Source of the DNA: Terriglobales bacterium
Lineage (GTDB): Bacteria > Acidobacteriota > Terriglobia > Terriglobales > Acidobacteriaceae
Assembly (NCBI GenBank): GCA_025451215.1
Contig: JANWKU010000122.1
Coordinates: 1 to 52,970 of the forward strand
Length of the DNA: 52,970 bases
Direction of reading: 5' to 3'
The translations under genes and the position numbers were made by a program. Positions 27,405 through 35,034 of this stretch are shown piece after piece (the stretch's first letter is position 1; each line of letters opens with the position of its first letter). Below the pieces are notes generated by a model. It did no database searches and was not told the origin of the DNA. It worked only from the letters and a program-made list of their open reading frames with translations.

Positions 27405-27959
27405 ATGTACGTAACTATTTTTGACAAGTTCATTCCTCGCTGGAGCCACCTTCAGGTTCACACCAGAGCTCTGATCGTGGGCGTTTCGATTATCGCCATT
27501 ACCATCCTTCTGGGATCGGTGGCCGTGCTCACTCACTACCATTTCTCCGCGTTGATTGCCCTCGGCGTCTTTTACGGAATTGTGATCTCCAAGCTCATGA
27601 GCCAGTTCCTCGCGCCCAAAATACAATCTCTGGTCGCCGGATTCCTCAGCGGCATCACTGCGGGGAATATTGGAATCCAACAGGCCCGGCTGAGCGCCTT
27701 CATCCACAACATCGCCGATGGTATTCAACGAGTCGCGCAGAGCATCGCCATCGCCACCCTGCACGCCGATGCCGACTTCAACACCGCCATCGTGTGGGGG
27801 ATATGGGTTGCTGTTCTCACCGCAATCGTCATTCTCGCCGCCAACGCTTATTACGCGAACATGGAGTCAAGCCCCATAGGAGTTGCTGCACCACCGGTTC
27901 CTGCGCCCATAGCGATAGCTGCAGCCGCTGGCGCTGGCGCACACGCCAATGTCCCCTAA
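27405..27959 (+). CDS. small multi-pass membrane protein, unknown
   Basis: A 184-residue membrane protein of unrecognised family. Hydrophobic segments are visible at about 22-44 (ALIVGVSIIAITILLGSVAVL), 48-66, 77-92 and 127-147 (IVWGIWVAVLTAIVILAANA). The loop between the third and fourth contains a regular helical stretch (SAFIHNIADGIQRVAQSIAIATLHADADF). The last 35 residues are alanine- and proline-rich. A ribosome-binding site (GGGAGGG) precedes the ATG. It lies about 190 bases after the VWFA gene with a hairpin between, so it may be separately transcribed. No function can be assigned. Confidence 0.65.
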   Translation: MYVTIFDKFIPRWSHLQVHTRALIVGVSIIAITILLGSVAVLTHYHFSALIALGVFYGIVISKLMSQFLAPKIQSLVAGFLSGITAGNIGIQQARLSAFIHNIADGIQRVAQSIAIATLHADADFNTAIVWGIWVAVLTAIVILAANAYYANMESSPIGVAAPPVPAPIAIAAAAGAGAHANVP

Positions 27960-28036
27960 TCAGCAAAACGCTGAGCACAAAAAATCGCGATGCGAAGCCT
28001 CGCTCTCTCGCCTGATTCATCAGTTACCATGTCTGC

Positions 28037-30280
28037 ATGAAACCGCCCTACACTCGCAGGGAATTCTTGCAGACCACCACTGCCGCCGGCGCCGCCGTCA
28101 CGCTCGCGCAATTCACGCCCAATTCACTTCGCGCTGATGAACCGCACCCAAGTCCACTCTCTTCGCATCCCGCCTGGGCGGAAAAACCCATGCGCTGGGC
28201 GGAACTCACCCTCGTCGAAGACGACCCCGGCAAGTTCCATCCCAATTTCTGGCTCGACTACTTCAAGCGCACTCATTGCGACGGCGCTTGCCTGAGCGGC
28301 GGCGGATGCGTCGCCTACTACCCAACGCAAATTCCATTTCACCACCGCAGCGCATGGCTCGGCGACCGCGACGTCCTCGGCAATCTCATCTCCGGATGCC
28401 GCGCCCTTGGCATGGCGGTCCTGGTCCGCACCGACCCCCACGCCACCTACGACGATCTCCAGGCCGCGCACCCCGACTGGATTGCCGTGGACGCGCAAGG
28501 CCATCCCCGCCGCCACTGGTCGTCCCCTGAAATGTGGGTGACCTGCGCCTACGGCCCTTACAACTTCGAGTTCATGACCGCCGTGCACAAGGAAATCATG
28601 TCGCGCTATCACGTGGACGGCATCTTCCTCAATCGCTGGGAGGGCTCCGGCCCGTGCTACTGCATTCATTGCCAGCAGAATCTCCGCGCCGCATCCGGCT
28701 TTGCCTTGCCGCGTACAGACGACCCCCAAGACCCCACCCGCCGCGCCTACATCCTCTGGCGTCAGCAGCGGCTCACGGAACTGCTGCAACTCTGGAACAG
28801 CGAACTCCGCAAGATCAATCCCGAAGCCTGCGTCATCCCGAACAACACAAGCGGCGCTCTAAACTCTCTCGACGCAGTCCAGCTCAGCGCGCTAGTGCCC
28901 ATGCTCGTTGCCGACCGTCAGGCGCGCCACGGCCTCACTCCGCCCTGGGCCATCGGCAAAACCGCAAAGGAATACCGCGCCACAGCCGGTAACAAACCCG
29001 TCGCCGGACTCTTCGGCGTAGGCCTAGAAGAAGCCTACCGCTGGAAGGACAGCGTGCAGAGTCCCGCCGAAATCCGCATCTGGGTCCTCGACGCCATCGC
29101 CAACGGCATGCGCCCCTGGCTCAGCAAATTCAGCGGCACCCTACATGACGAACGCTGGCTACAAGGCGTGCAGGATATTTTTGACTGGACAGAAAAGAAC
29201 CAACGCTATCTTCAACACCGAACTCCCATCGCACAAACAGCGCTCGTTTACTCACAGCAAACCGCCGGGTTCTATGGAGGCCCCGATGCCCGCGCCAAAG
29301 TCGAGGACTACGCTCTCGGCTGGTATCAAGCGCTCGTCGAAGCCCGCATTCCATTTGAAATGGTTCACGACCGTCTGCTAGATCCATCGCACATCAATCA
29401 ATTTCAAACTCTAATCCTGCCAAACATCGCCGCGCTCAGCGACGCGCAATGCAATCAACTTCGCGCCTTCGTTAAAAACGGCGGCAACCTCATCGCCACC
29501 TATGAAACCAGCCTCTACGACGAGTGGGGCGTGCGCCGCAAAAACTTCGGCCTCGCCGATCTCTTCGCGGTCAACTGGACTGGCCGCGGCCAAGGCCCCA
29601 TGCTCAACTCTTATCTCCGTCTCGAGCACGAAGCCACGCCGCACCATCCGCTCTTCAAAGGACTCGAAGACGCCCCGCGGATCATAAATGGCGTCTGGCG
29701 CCTCGAAGTCGAGCCACGCGAAACGTTCCCCCAGACGCCCATCACGCTCATTCCCAGCTATCCCGATCTGCCCATGGAAAAGGTCTATCCCCGCCAGCCC
29801 CACACCAATATCTCCGGCGTATATCTCCGCGATCTTTCTTCTACAGGATCAACCTCTACAGAAAAATCCGGCGGCCGTGTTGCTTATTTTCCTTGGGACA
29901 TTGACCGTACCTTCTGGGAAGTCCTTTGCGAAGATCACTTCAAACTGTTGCGCAACACGGTTGAATGGGCGACGAATAAAGAACAAATGATCCAAGTAAC
30001 AGGCACCGGCCTGCTCGACGTCACCGCCTGGCACGATCAAAACGCTATTGTCATTCATCTCGTGAACCTCACCAATCCCATGACGATGAAAGGCCCATAC
30101 CGGGAATTTTTCCCCGTCGGCGGCCAAACTATAAAAATTCGTCTTCCGGAAGCCTTAACAGCAAAGAAAGTGCATTGCCTGGTTTCGGAAACGGATCCGT
30201 ACATTCAACGCAGCGCTTCCGAACTGATCATTACCGTACCTTCCGTCACGGATCATGAAGTCATAGCCATTGACTTGTAA
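28037..30280 (+). CDS. Tat-exported GHL6-like glycoside hydrolase with trimerisation domain
   Basis: A predicted exported carbohydrate-active enzyme of 747 residues. The N-terminus YTRREFLQTTTAAGAAVTLAQ is a twin-arginine signal. Residues about 55-400 form a TIM barrel like hypothetical glycoside hydrolase GHL6 (MRWAELTLVEDDPGKF, LGMAVLVRTDPHATYDDL, HPDWIAVDAQG, YHVDGIFLNRWEG). The short cysteine cluster CYCIHC near residue 215 is typical of this group. Residues about 440-620 resemble the beta-galactosidase trimerisation (glutamine amidotransferase-like) domain (LILPNIAALSDAQCNQLRAFVKNGGNLIATYET). A beta-sandwich tail follows. The substrate is unknown. It stands in a region rich in exported proteins but has its own spacing and no evident operon partner. 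Confidence 0.78.
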   Translation: MKPPYTRREFLQTTTAAGAAVTLAQFTPNSLRADEPHPSPLSSHPAWAEKPMRWAELTLVEDDPGKFHPNFWLDYFKRTHCDGACLSGGGCVAYYPTQIPFHHRSAWLGDRDVLGNLISGCRALGMAVLVRTDPHATYDDLQAAHPDWIAVDAQGHPRRHWSSPEMWVTCAYGPYNFEFMTAVHKEIMSRYHVDGIFLNRWEGSGPCYCIHCQQNLRAASGFALPRTDDPQDPTRRAYILWRQQRLTELLQLWNSELRKINPEACVIPNNTSGALNSLDAVQLSALVPMLVADRQARHGLTPPWAIGKTAKEYRATAGNKPVAGLFGVGLEEAYRWKDSVQSPAEIRIWVLDAIANGMRPWLSKFSGTLHDERWLQGVQDIFDWTEKNQRYLQHRTPIAQTALVYSQQTAGFYGGPDARAKVEDYALGWYQALVEARIPFEMVHDRLLDPSHINQFQTLILPNIAALSDAQCNQLRAFVKNGGNLIATYETSLYDEWGVRRKNFGLADLFAVNWTGRGQGPMLNSYLRLEHEATPHHPLFKGLEDAPRIINGVWRLEVEPRETFPQTPITLIPSYPDLPMEKVYPRQPHTNISGVYLRDLSSTGSTSTEKSGGRVAYFPWDIDRTFWEVLCEDHFKLLRNTVEWATNKEQMIQVTGTGLLDVTAWHDQNAIVIHLVNLTNPMTMKGPYREFFPVGGQTIKIRLPEALTAKKVHCLVSETDPYIQRSASELIITVPSVTDHEVIAIDL

Positions 30281-30472
30281 AAAAGCCTTCACCTTCTTTT
30301 ACAAAAATAAACTCACGAAACAGCTATAGGCCCGTCTATAGCAGCGATTACTTTTCGCGCGCGCGATTCGCATGAACGCTGCCTTCGCCGAAGGCCCCTT
30401 GATAGACAACGATTGTCACAATGTGCCCGGCAGCCGGTGTTTTCAGGCCAGTGGTTCCGAAAGGACGACACT

Positions 30473-31333
30473 ATGTACTCGCGCGCCATCTGTCCACCTG
30501 CGTTTCTGCTTTTGATTTCACTCTGCGCGTGGCCTCTCTCCGCCCAGCCGCAGGCGGCTGGCGATGTTAGTTCCTCCGCCGCAAGTGATTTCCAAGCGCT
30601 GCAACGACAGGCCGCTCACGGCAACGCCACCGGCGAATATCTTTTAGGTTTGGCTTACATGAATGGCTCTGGAGTACCACAGGACTATAAACAAGCCGCG
30701 CTCTGGTACAAAGCGGCGGCAGCGCAGGGGCAGCGAAACGCGGAGAATAATCTCGGATCACTCTATGAAAGTGGCCTGGGCGTGCACAAAAATTTACCGG
30801 AAGCCGCGCGCTGGTATCGCCTCGCCGCTATCCACGGAGATCCAATCGCCCAGTGCAACCTCGCCTCCGCTTATTTTTCCGGACGAGGCGTCGCCCGCGA
30901 TTATTCCCAGGCTGCAACTTGGTTTCGTGCGGCTGCTGATCAGGGTTCAGCTCCCGCTCAGTATCTTCTCTCTACCATGTATTACCGCGGCCTGGGCATG
31001 CCTCTCGATTTCCAGGAAGCGGCGAAGTGGGCGCGCGCCGCAGCCCAGCAAGGCGACCGTCGCGCGCAGGCAAACATGGGATCTCTCTATGAGCAGGGAA
31101 AAGGCGTGCCGCTCGACTACGTCAACGCATACCAATGGTATTCGCTTGCCGTTCAGAACGGCGACGTGAGAAGCAAGGTGCGGCTCAAAAACCTCTCACG
31201 CCTGATGACCAATCAACAAATACTCGAAGCCCTCGCCTCCGGAGCTTCTCAGCCTTCCAGCCCTGACACCTTCGACGCCACCGCTGCCAATTCATTTGTC
31301 CGCCTGCATCACCAGATCGTGCCCTTCCACTAG
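30473..31333 (+). CDS. exported Sel1-repeat protein
   Basis: An exported solenoid protein of 286 residues from the ATG at 30473. That start has an AAGGA site eight bases upstream and begins a clean signal peptide (AICPPAFLLLISLCAWPLSAQ); an upstream ATG at 30413 would hide it. About six Sel1/TPR-like repeats of 36 residues follow, each with the pattern A-x-x-x-L-G-x-x-Y-x-x-G-x-G-V and AAxWYxxAAxxG (for example YLLGLAYMNGSGVPQDYKQAALWYKAAAAQG). Sel1 repeats bind other proteins and often take part in envelope or signalling complexes; no partner can be named. It ends before a strong hairpin that also serves the convergent gene. Confidence 0.85.
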   Translation: MYSRAICPPAFLLLISLCAWPLSAQPQAAGDVSSSAASDFQALQRQAAHGNATGEYLLGLAYMNGSGVPQDYKQAALWYKAAAAQGQRNAENNLGSLYESGLGVHKNLPEAARWYRLAAIHGDPIAQCNLASAYFSGRGVARDYSQAATWFRAAADQGSAPAQYLLSTMYYRGLGMPLDFQEAAKWARAAAQQGDRRAQANMGSLYEQGKGVPLDYVNAYQWYSLAVQNGDVRSKVRLKNLSRLMTNQQILEALASGASQPSSPDTFDATAANSFVRLHHQIVPFH

Positions 31334-31367
31334 ATCAGACAGAAACTAGTCAAAAAGAGGCAAGGAT

Positions 31368-31406
31368 GTCCCGCAGGTCTCGCCGTTGTTGCGAGACCTG
31401 CGGGAC
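31368..31406. terminator. bidirectional hairpin between convergent genes
   Basis: GTCCCGCAGGTCTCGC (31368-31383) and GCGAGACCTGCGGGAC (31391-31406) form a perfect 16-base stem with a seven-base loop. It lies 34 bases after the Sel1 stop and one base from the stop of the convergent GH71/99-like gene. Long T-runs are lacking on both sides. It is nevertheless the most stable simple hairpin seen in the window and is well placed to end both transcripts. Confidence 0.65.
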
Positions 31407-31407
31407 C

Positions 31408-32952
31408 TTATTGCGCAAACTTCACTAACGCCGACACCTGGTTACGGATGGAAGCCTTGCCTACCGCCTCAACCACCACATTCCCACTACTCAATCCATA
31501 AGATCCCAGGTTCACCGAATGCACTCCCGCAGGCACGGTCGTCAGCTCAAGCAGGTTCTGGCCGTCTCCGCTAAAGTACACAGCATAGTGGTCCACAGTG
31601 CTTTCGTTGCCGGTCACATTCCATTGCAAACTCGAGCCCACTGCCGCCGCGCTCACCGTCAAGCAATTATCGATTCCTGACTCGATTTCCGTTCCCTCTT
31701 CGTAATCGTTCCAGGTCACCAGTTGCAGCGCCGAAATTTGCTTCGTCGAGTTGTAGTAACTATTCAGTTTGTCAAAAGTGTCCAGCCACGTCTGCCCACA
31801 CTGCTGGCCCACCACGCGATTCAGCGACCACGATGCAAGCGTGTCGTTAAAGCCCTTGTATGCCGCCCCCCACGCCATCTGTTGCGGTGCTTTGTCGGCA
31901 GCGGTGTAGAAGTGAGTCAAATAATCCATTCCGTACTGCGTGGACGTCGCATTCATCCACGAATAACTCCCGCTCGTCTCTGGATGCGTGAACCCTCCGC
32001 TGTTCTCAAAGACCCATGCAATGTTCGGAGAGGTCGCCGCCTGGATCGCCGCCCAGTCCAGCGTAAAGTGCAAATCCAAATCAAACTGCGTAATAATCGG
32101 CTTGCCATTCGATCGCGCATACGCCGGAGAATTCGCGTAATGCTGCAAAATGTAATTGGTCAAATAAATCACAGTCTGCTGGGGATTGCATCCTGAACAT
32201 GGGCTCAGCGTCACGGCACCCTTATCCAACATGATGAGCACCTTAAAGCCCGGATGATTTTCCGCCACCGCCAACCACGCCAGCGTAGTTGGTTCGGTCG
32301 GGTCTGCGGGTCCATACCAATCAATCACCACGCCATTCACGCCACGGCTCAGCATGTCGTCCATCTGCTTTTCAACCTGCACGGGGTCCCACGACACGTA
32401 ACCCACCTGCATGTGCCGCTTGTCCCCAAACCACGGTTGCAACTCCGCATAAATCTGCGTGGTCGCACCCGGATACAGTAGCGAGTGGATGTCCTCTTTG
32501 CTCACGTTGCTCGCGCCCGCATTGCCATTCGTCTGCTGAACAAAATTATTTGCAGCACTGGTGTTGTTCGCCGTCTGCGCCGCCAATGTAGTCGTCGGAG
32601 CGGCCACCGTCACCGCTACATGGGTCCTCGCGAAACTCTTGCAGTTGTCCCATTCCTGGACAACCGTGTCATAGTTACCCGGTGCCAGGTTCAACGTCGT
32701 ATTCAACGACGCGCCCTTCACTAAATACGCCAACTGATAAGGCGCGGTATAAATCGCCATTGCCGAAATTCCCTTGGGGCACGTGGTCGTGGCCTTGGCC
32801 ACGTATTGGACAGACGACATAAACAATCTTGCTGTAGGCGCGGACACAATCACGCTGCCCTTGACCGGCGCCGGTGCCTTCACCGTACTGGCTGCATTGC
32901 TCCCTAACGCGAACGAACACACCAATAGCAATAAGGCAATTTGCCTTTGCAT
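31408..32952 (-). CDS. exported GH71/GH99-like glycoside hydrolase
   Basis: A 514-residue exported protein with a signal peptide (QIALLLLVCSFALGSNA, ending near 20). Residues about 28-125 form a beta-sandwich of immunoglobulin or fibronectin type (VIVSAPTARLFMSSVQYVAKA). The catalytic barrel (about 150-420) has HMQVGYVSWDPVQVEKQMDDML, GVNGVVIDWYGP, KVLIMLDKG, GKPIITQF and QLVTWNDYEEGTEIESG. The last resembles the TWN-x-x-x-E-G-T motif of GH71/GH99-type alpha-glucanases and endo-mannosidases. A C-terminal beta domain (about 425-514) ends the protein. Exact specificity is uncertain. It is a single gene, convergent with the Sel1 gene. Confidence 0.72.
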   Translation of the reverse strand: MQRQIALLLLVCSFALGSNAASTVKAPAPVKGSVIVSAPTARLFMSSVQYVAKATTTCPKGISAMAIYTAPYQLAYLVKGASLNTTLNLAPGNYDTVVQEWDNCKSFARTHVAVTVAAPTTTLAAQTANNTSAANNFVQQTNGNAGASNVSKEDIHSLLYPGATTQIYAELQPWFGDKRHMQVGYVSWDPVQVEKQMDDMLSRGVNGVVIDWYGPADPTEPTTLAWLAVAENHPGFKVLIMLDKGAVTLSPCSGCNPQQTVIYLTNYILQHYANSPAYARSNGKPIITQFDLDLHFTLDWAAIQAATSPNIAWVFENSGGFTHPETSGSYSWMNATSTQYGMDYLTHFYTAADKAPQQMAWGAAYKGFNDTLASWSLNRVVGQQCGQTWLDTFDKLNSYYNSTKQISALQLVTWNDYEEGTEIESGIDNCLTVSAAAVGSSLQWNVTGNESTVDHYAVYFSGDGQNLLELTTVPAGVHSVNLGSYGLSSGNVVVEAVGKASIRNQVSALVKFAQ

Positions 32953-33144
32953 AAAATCTCCAGATTTTAGGATTGCCCGGTCTGACTGGTCGGTCTGCGG
33001 GCCAACGTAAGTATCGGCAAAAGGGTGTGTTCGATCTACATCACTAAGGGGAGCTAACCTTCGTGCAAACGCCTGCCCGTGCCCGTGCCGGCAGCGGCTT
33101 AGTCCCTGCTACTTTCGATATCTCGTGCCGAGCCCTGGGAGCCG

Positions 33145-33372
33145 GTGGGTGTTCTGTCCTTCACTCATAACAGAATAATTCCATTCATTTCGCCAGGCGA
33201 AAATCACTGGCCATTGTTCCGGCAAATGACTATCGAGGGGCAGGCGGCAGGACCTCTTATCAGCGACGTTCATTTCGCCGCGCTCACCATCGAATACGGC
33301 GGCGTGCTGCACACGACCGATCGCGACTTTGCAAGATTTCCTGATCTGCGTTGGGTAAATCCGCTGGCGTAA
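33145..33372 (+). pseudogene. C-terminal remnant of a VapC-like PIN-domain toxin
   Basis: The reading frame matches only the last third of type II toxin VapC. It has GENHWPLFRQMTIEGQAAGPLISDVHFAAL, then the family's conserved end LHTTDRDFARFPDLRWVNPL. The N-terminal PIN core with the first catalytic aspartates (usually LLDTNVL) is absent, and no VapB antitoxin gene is found. The 190 bases upstream hold no PIN-like reading in any frame. It is therefore a decayed toxin-antitoxin module. DNA around it (32953-33448) holds no other gene. Confidence 0.65.
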
Positions 33373-33448
33373 AATTAAGGCAGGAGACCTGAAACAGAAA
33401 CCCAACATCCCAGCGCACAACCATGAAGGTCTAATCTCCTAAGGAAAT

Positions 33449-33928
33449 ATGCCAAATAAATCTGTACCGACGCTTTACGAATGGCTGAAAGGCATGCCGG
33501 TCCTCGACGCATTGATTAAGCGGTTCTACGAACGTGTTCTTCAGGACGATCTACTACATCCGCTTTTCTCTGAGATGCCGCCGGAGCACCCCCATCATGT
33601 AGCGCAATTCCTGGCCGAGGTACTGGGAGGCCCCAAGCAGTACTCCGAGCAGCACGGCGGACATGCGAACATGTTGTCTCATCATTTCGGAAAGAAGATC
33701 ACCGAAGCCCAGCGGCAACGCTGGGTAGGCCTGTTGCTCGAATGTGCGGACGAGATGAAGCTGCCCGACGATCCCGAGTTTCGCTCCGCCCTGGTCGCAT
33801 ATCTGGAATGGGGATCGAGACTAGCGGTAATCAATTCAAATCTGGAGCCCGGCGCAAAGGCTGACTCCTCAGTCCCCATGCCCGCCTGGAATTGGGGAGT
33901 ACCCGGAGGCCCATACATCCCGGATTAA
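33449..33928 (+). CDS. group II truncated hemoglobin
   Basis: A 159-residue heme protein of the 2-over-2 globin fold, group II (TrHbO-like). These bind oxygen or nitric oxide and are linked to stress protection. Typical features are the B-helix tyrosine in LIKRFYERVLQDDLLHPLF (about 23-41), the AQFLAEVLGGP segment (about 51-61), the proximal-histidine region GGHANMLSHHFGKKI (about 69-83) and the G8 tryptophan in RQRWVGLLLEC (about 87-97). The C-terminal tail is rich in P and G (PMPAWNWGVPGGPY). AAGGA precedes the ATG by four bases. It stands alone between a toxin remnant and a RAYT element, so its own promoter is likely. No partner reductase is nearby. Confidence 0.88.
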   Translation: MPNKSVPTLYEWLKGMPVLDALIKRFYERVLQDDLLHPLFSEMPPEHPHHVAQFLAEVLGGPKQYSEQHGGHANMLSHHFGKKITEAQRQRWVGLLLECADEMKLPDDPEFRSALVAYLEWGSRLAVINSNLEPGAKADSSVPMPAWNWGVPGGPYIPD

Positions 33929-33978
33929 ACTCTTGACCAGGCTATCGCTCTTGAAAGCCCAGCCCCCTTGGATAAAAG

Positions 33979-34020
33979 CGGGTGCCCCGTCCTTTCGCGT
34001 TTTTTGCCAAGGGCGGGGAT
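33979..34020. repeat. REP-like hairpin, left flank of the RAYT gene
   Basis: This element contains GGTGCCCCGTCCTTTCGCG, a T-run and GCCAAGGGCGGGG. CCCCGTCCTT pairs with AAGGGCGGGG as a ten-base stem with one G-T pair. The whole 41-base unit recurs inverted just after the RAYT gene with a single mismatch. Confidence 0.75.
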
Positions 34021-34068
34021 GTTCATTCGTCACAGACCGCTCCGCTCACAGTCTTCTACTCTCCAAGA

Positions 34069-34608
34069 ATGCCTTGGGGACTGAAACATTATCAACAAAC
34101 ACGACAACTACACTTCATCACCTTCAGCTGTCGTAGCCGCGCTCCGTTATTGAAAACTCCCTCGGCCAGAGACGTATTTATGAAAACGCTGGAGCGTACC
34201 CGCGTTTGGTACGGATTCTATGTTGTAGGTTACGTTGTCATGCCCGAGCACATTCATCTGCTCATCAGCGAACCAGAACGAAGCACTCTGGCAGTAGCTC
34301 TACAGATGTTGAAGCAGATATCTTCGCGTGAACTGCATGCATCAACGAAACACGCTCCATTCTGGCAACCGCGCTATTATGACTTCAACGTCTGGAGCGA
34401 ACACAAGCGGGCAGAAAAGCTAAGCTACATCCACAACAACCCTGTGAAACGCGGACTGGTAACGAGGCCCGAAGAATGGGCGTGGAGCAGTGCTCGCCAT
34501 TATGCGACCGGCGAAGACTGTGGAGTGGAAATCGAGTCCTGGTGGACAGCTCGCCGCCGCGAGCAGGTCGGAGTATTTCCTACAGTTCGCCTGGCACGAG
34601 TTGAATAA
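34069..34608 (+). CDS. REP-associated tyrosine transposase (RAYT, Y1/TnpA_REP family)
   Basis: A single-strand DNA nuclease/transposase of the IS200-like HUH superfamily that mobilises REP hairpins. From the ATG at 34069 the protein has 179 residues, usual for RAYTs; the longer frame from 33982 would start inside the REP element and is less likely. Key features are the HUH motif in VVMPEHIHLLIS, the helix with the catalytic tyrosine in KLSYIHNNPVKRGLV, and the WAWSSARHY segment. It is flanked by inverted copies of a hairpin that are its likely recognition sites. The frame is intact, so the element may be active. RAYTs are usually vertically inherited single-copy genes rather than bursting transposons. 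Confidence 0.9.
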   Translation: MPWGLKHYQQTRQLHFITFSCRSRAPLLKTPSARDVFMKTLERTRVWYGFYVVGYVVMPEHIHLLISEPERSTLAVALQMLKQISSRELHASTKHAPFWQPRYYDFNVWSEHKRAEKLSYIHNNPVKRGLVTRPEEWAWSSARHYATGEDCGVEIESWWTARRREQVGVFPTVRLARVE

Positions 34609-34609
34609 A

Positions 34610-34651
34610 GTCCCCGCCCTTCGCAAAAAACGCGAAAGGACGGGGCACCCG
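34610..34651. repeat. REP-like hairpin, right flank of the RAYT gene
   Basis: TCCCCGCCCTTCGC, an A-run and CGCGAAAGGACGGGGCACCCG are the inverse of the left element with one mismatch in 41 bases. It begins two bases after the RAYT stop. The pair makes a symmetric unit of about 670 bases. Confidence 0.75.
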
Positions 34652-34761
34652 ATTCATTTGAGTGTGAACTTTTATTCTGCCGTGAAATGCTCTCGATTGC
34701 CAGGCACGAGGATTGGGGCATATCCGAATATAGGAAAGTTGAATACAAATCCCAATGTAAA

Positions 34762-34834
34762 TCTAAACATGGGGTGCCCGGGGTGCCTCGGGGTGCCCCA
34801 TCCTTTTTCGCGCTTGTTGCGAAAAGGGTGGGGA
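34762..34834. repeat. further REP-like hairpin cluster
   Basis: GGGGTGCC occurs as near-tandem copies (34770-34799), followed by CCCCATCCTTTTTCGC, a seven-base loop and GCGAAAAGGGTGGGG, a near-perfect stem of about 15 bases. It shares GGTGCCCC(G/A)TCCTTT with the two elements flanking the RAYT gene. It is probably a third, slightly diverged member of the family that this RAYT serves. Confidence 0.6.
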
Positions 34835-34912
34835 AGTTAGGTGGTACTCGTCTCGAGATTTGGGCCGAATCGGAAGTTGAAATATGAGGCTGTGCCACTC
34901 TGGAAAAATTAA

Positions 34913-35015
34913 AGGGTGGCCACTCGCCATGAAGGTTATACCTACCATCTGGACAGAAAATATCTTTCAAGTGTATAAATTTTAAGTCCCTGGGTAATGG
35001 CGAGAGCCGTACCCT
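34913..35015. repeat. imperfect long inverted repeat before the NDT/TIR-like gene
   Basis: AGGGTGGCCACTCGCCAT (34913-34930) pairs imperfectly with ATGGCGAGAGCCGTACCCT (34997-35015), enclosing 66 AT-rich bases. A T-run follows the right arm. It could be a MITE-like palindrome or a terminator-like structure; it ends 19 bases before the next ATG. Apart from the repeats, 34652-35034 holds no gene. Confidence 0.5.
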
Positions 35016-35034
35016 TTTTCTTTGAAAATTAAAC

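Noticed and set aside
28124-28789. A 221-codon minus-strand open frame inside the GHL6-like gene
   Set aside because: A reverse-strand shadow of high-GC coding DNA; the plus-strand protein has a Tat signal and family motifs.
33982-34068. Longer start for the RAYT gene
   Set aside because: It would translate the flanking REP hairpin; RAYTs normally start near the chosen ATG.
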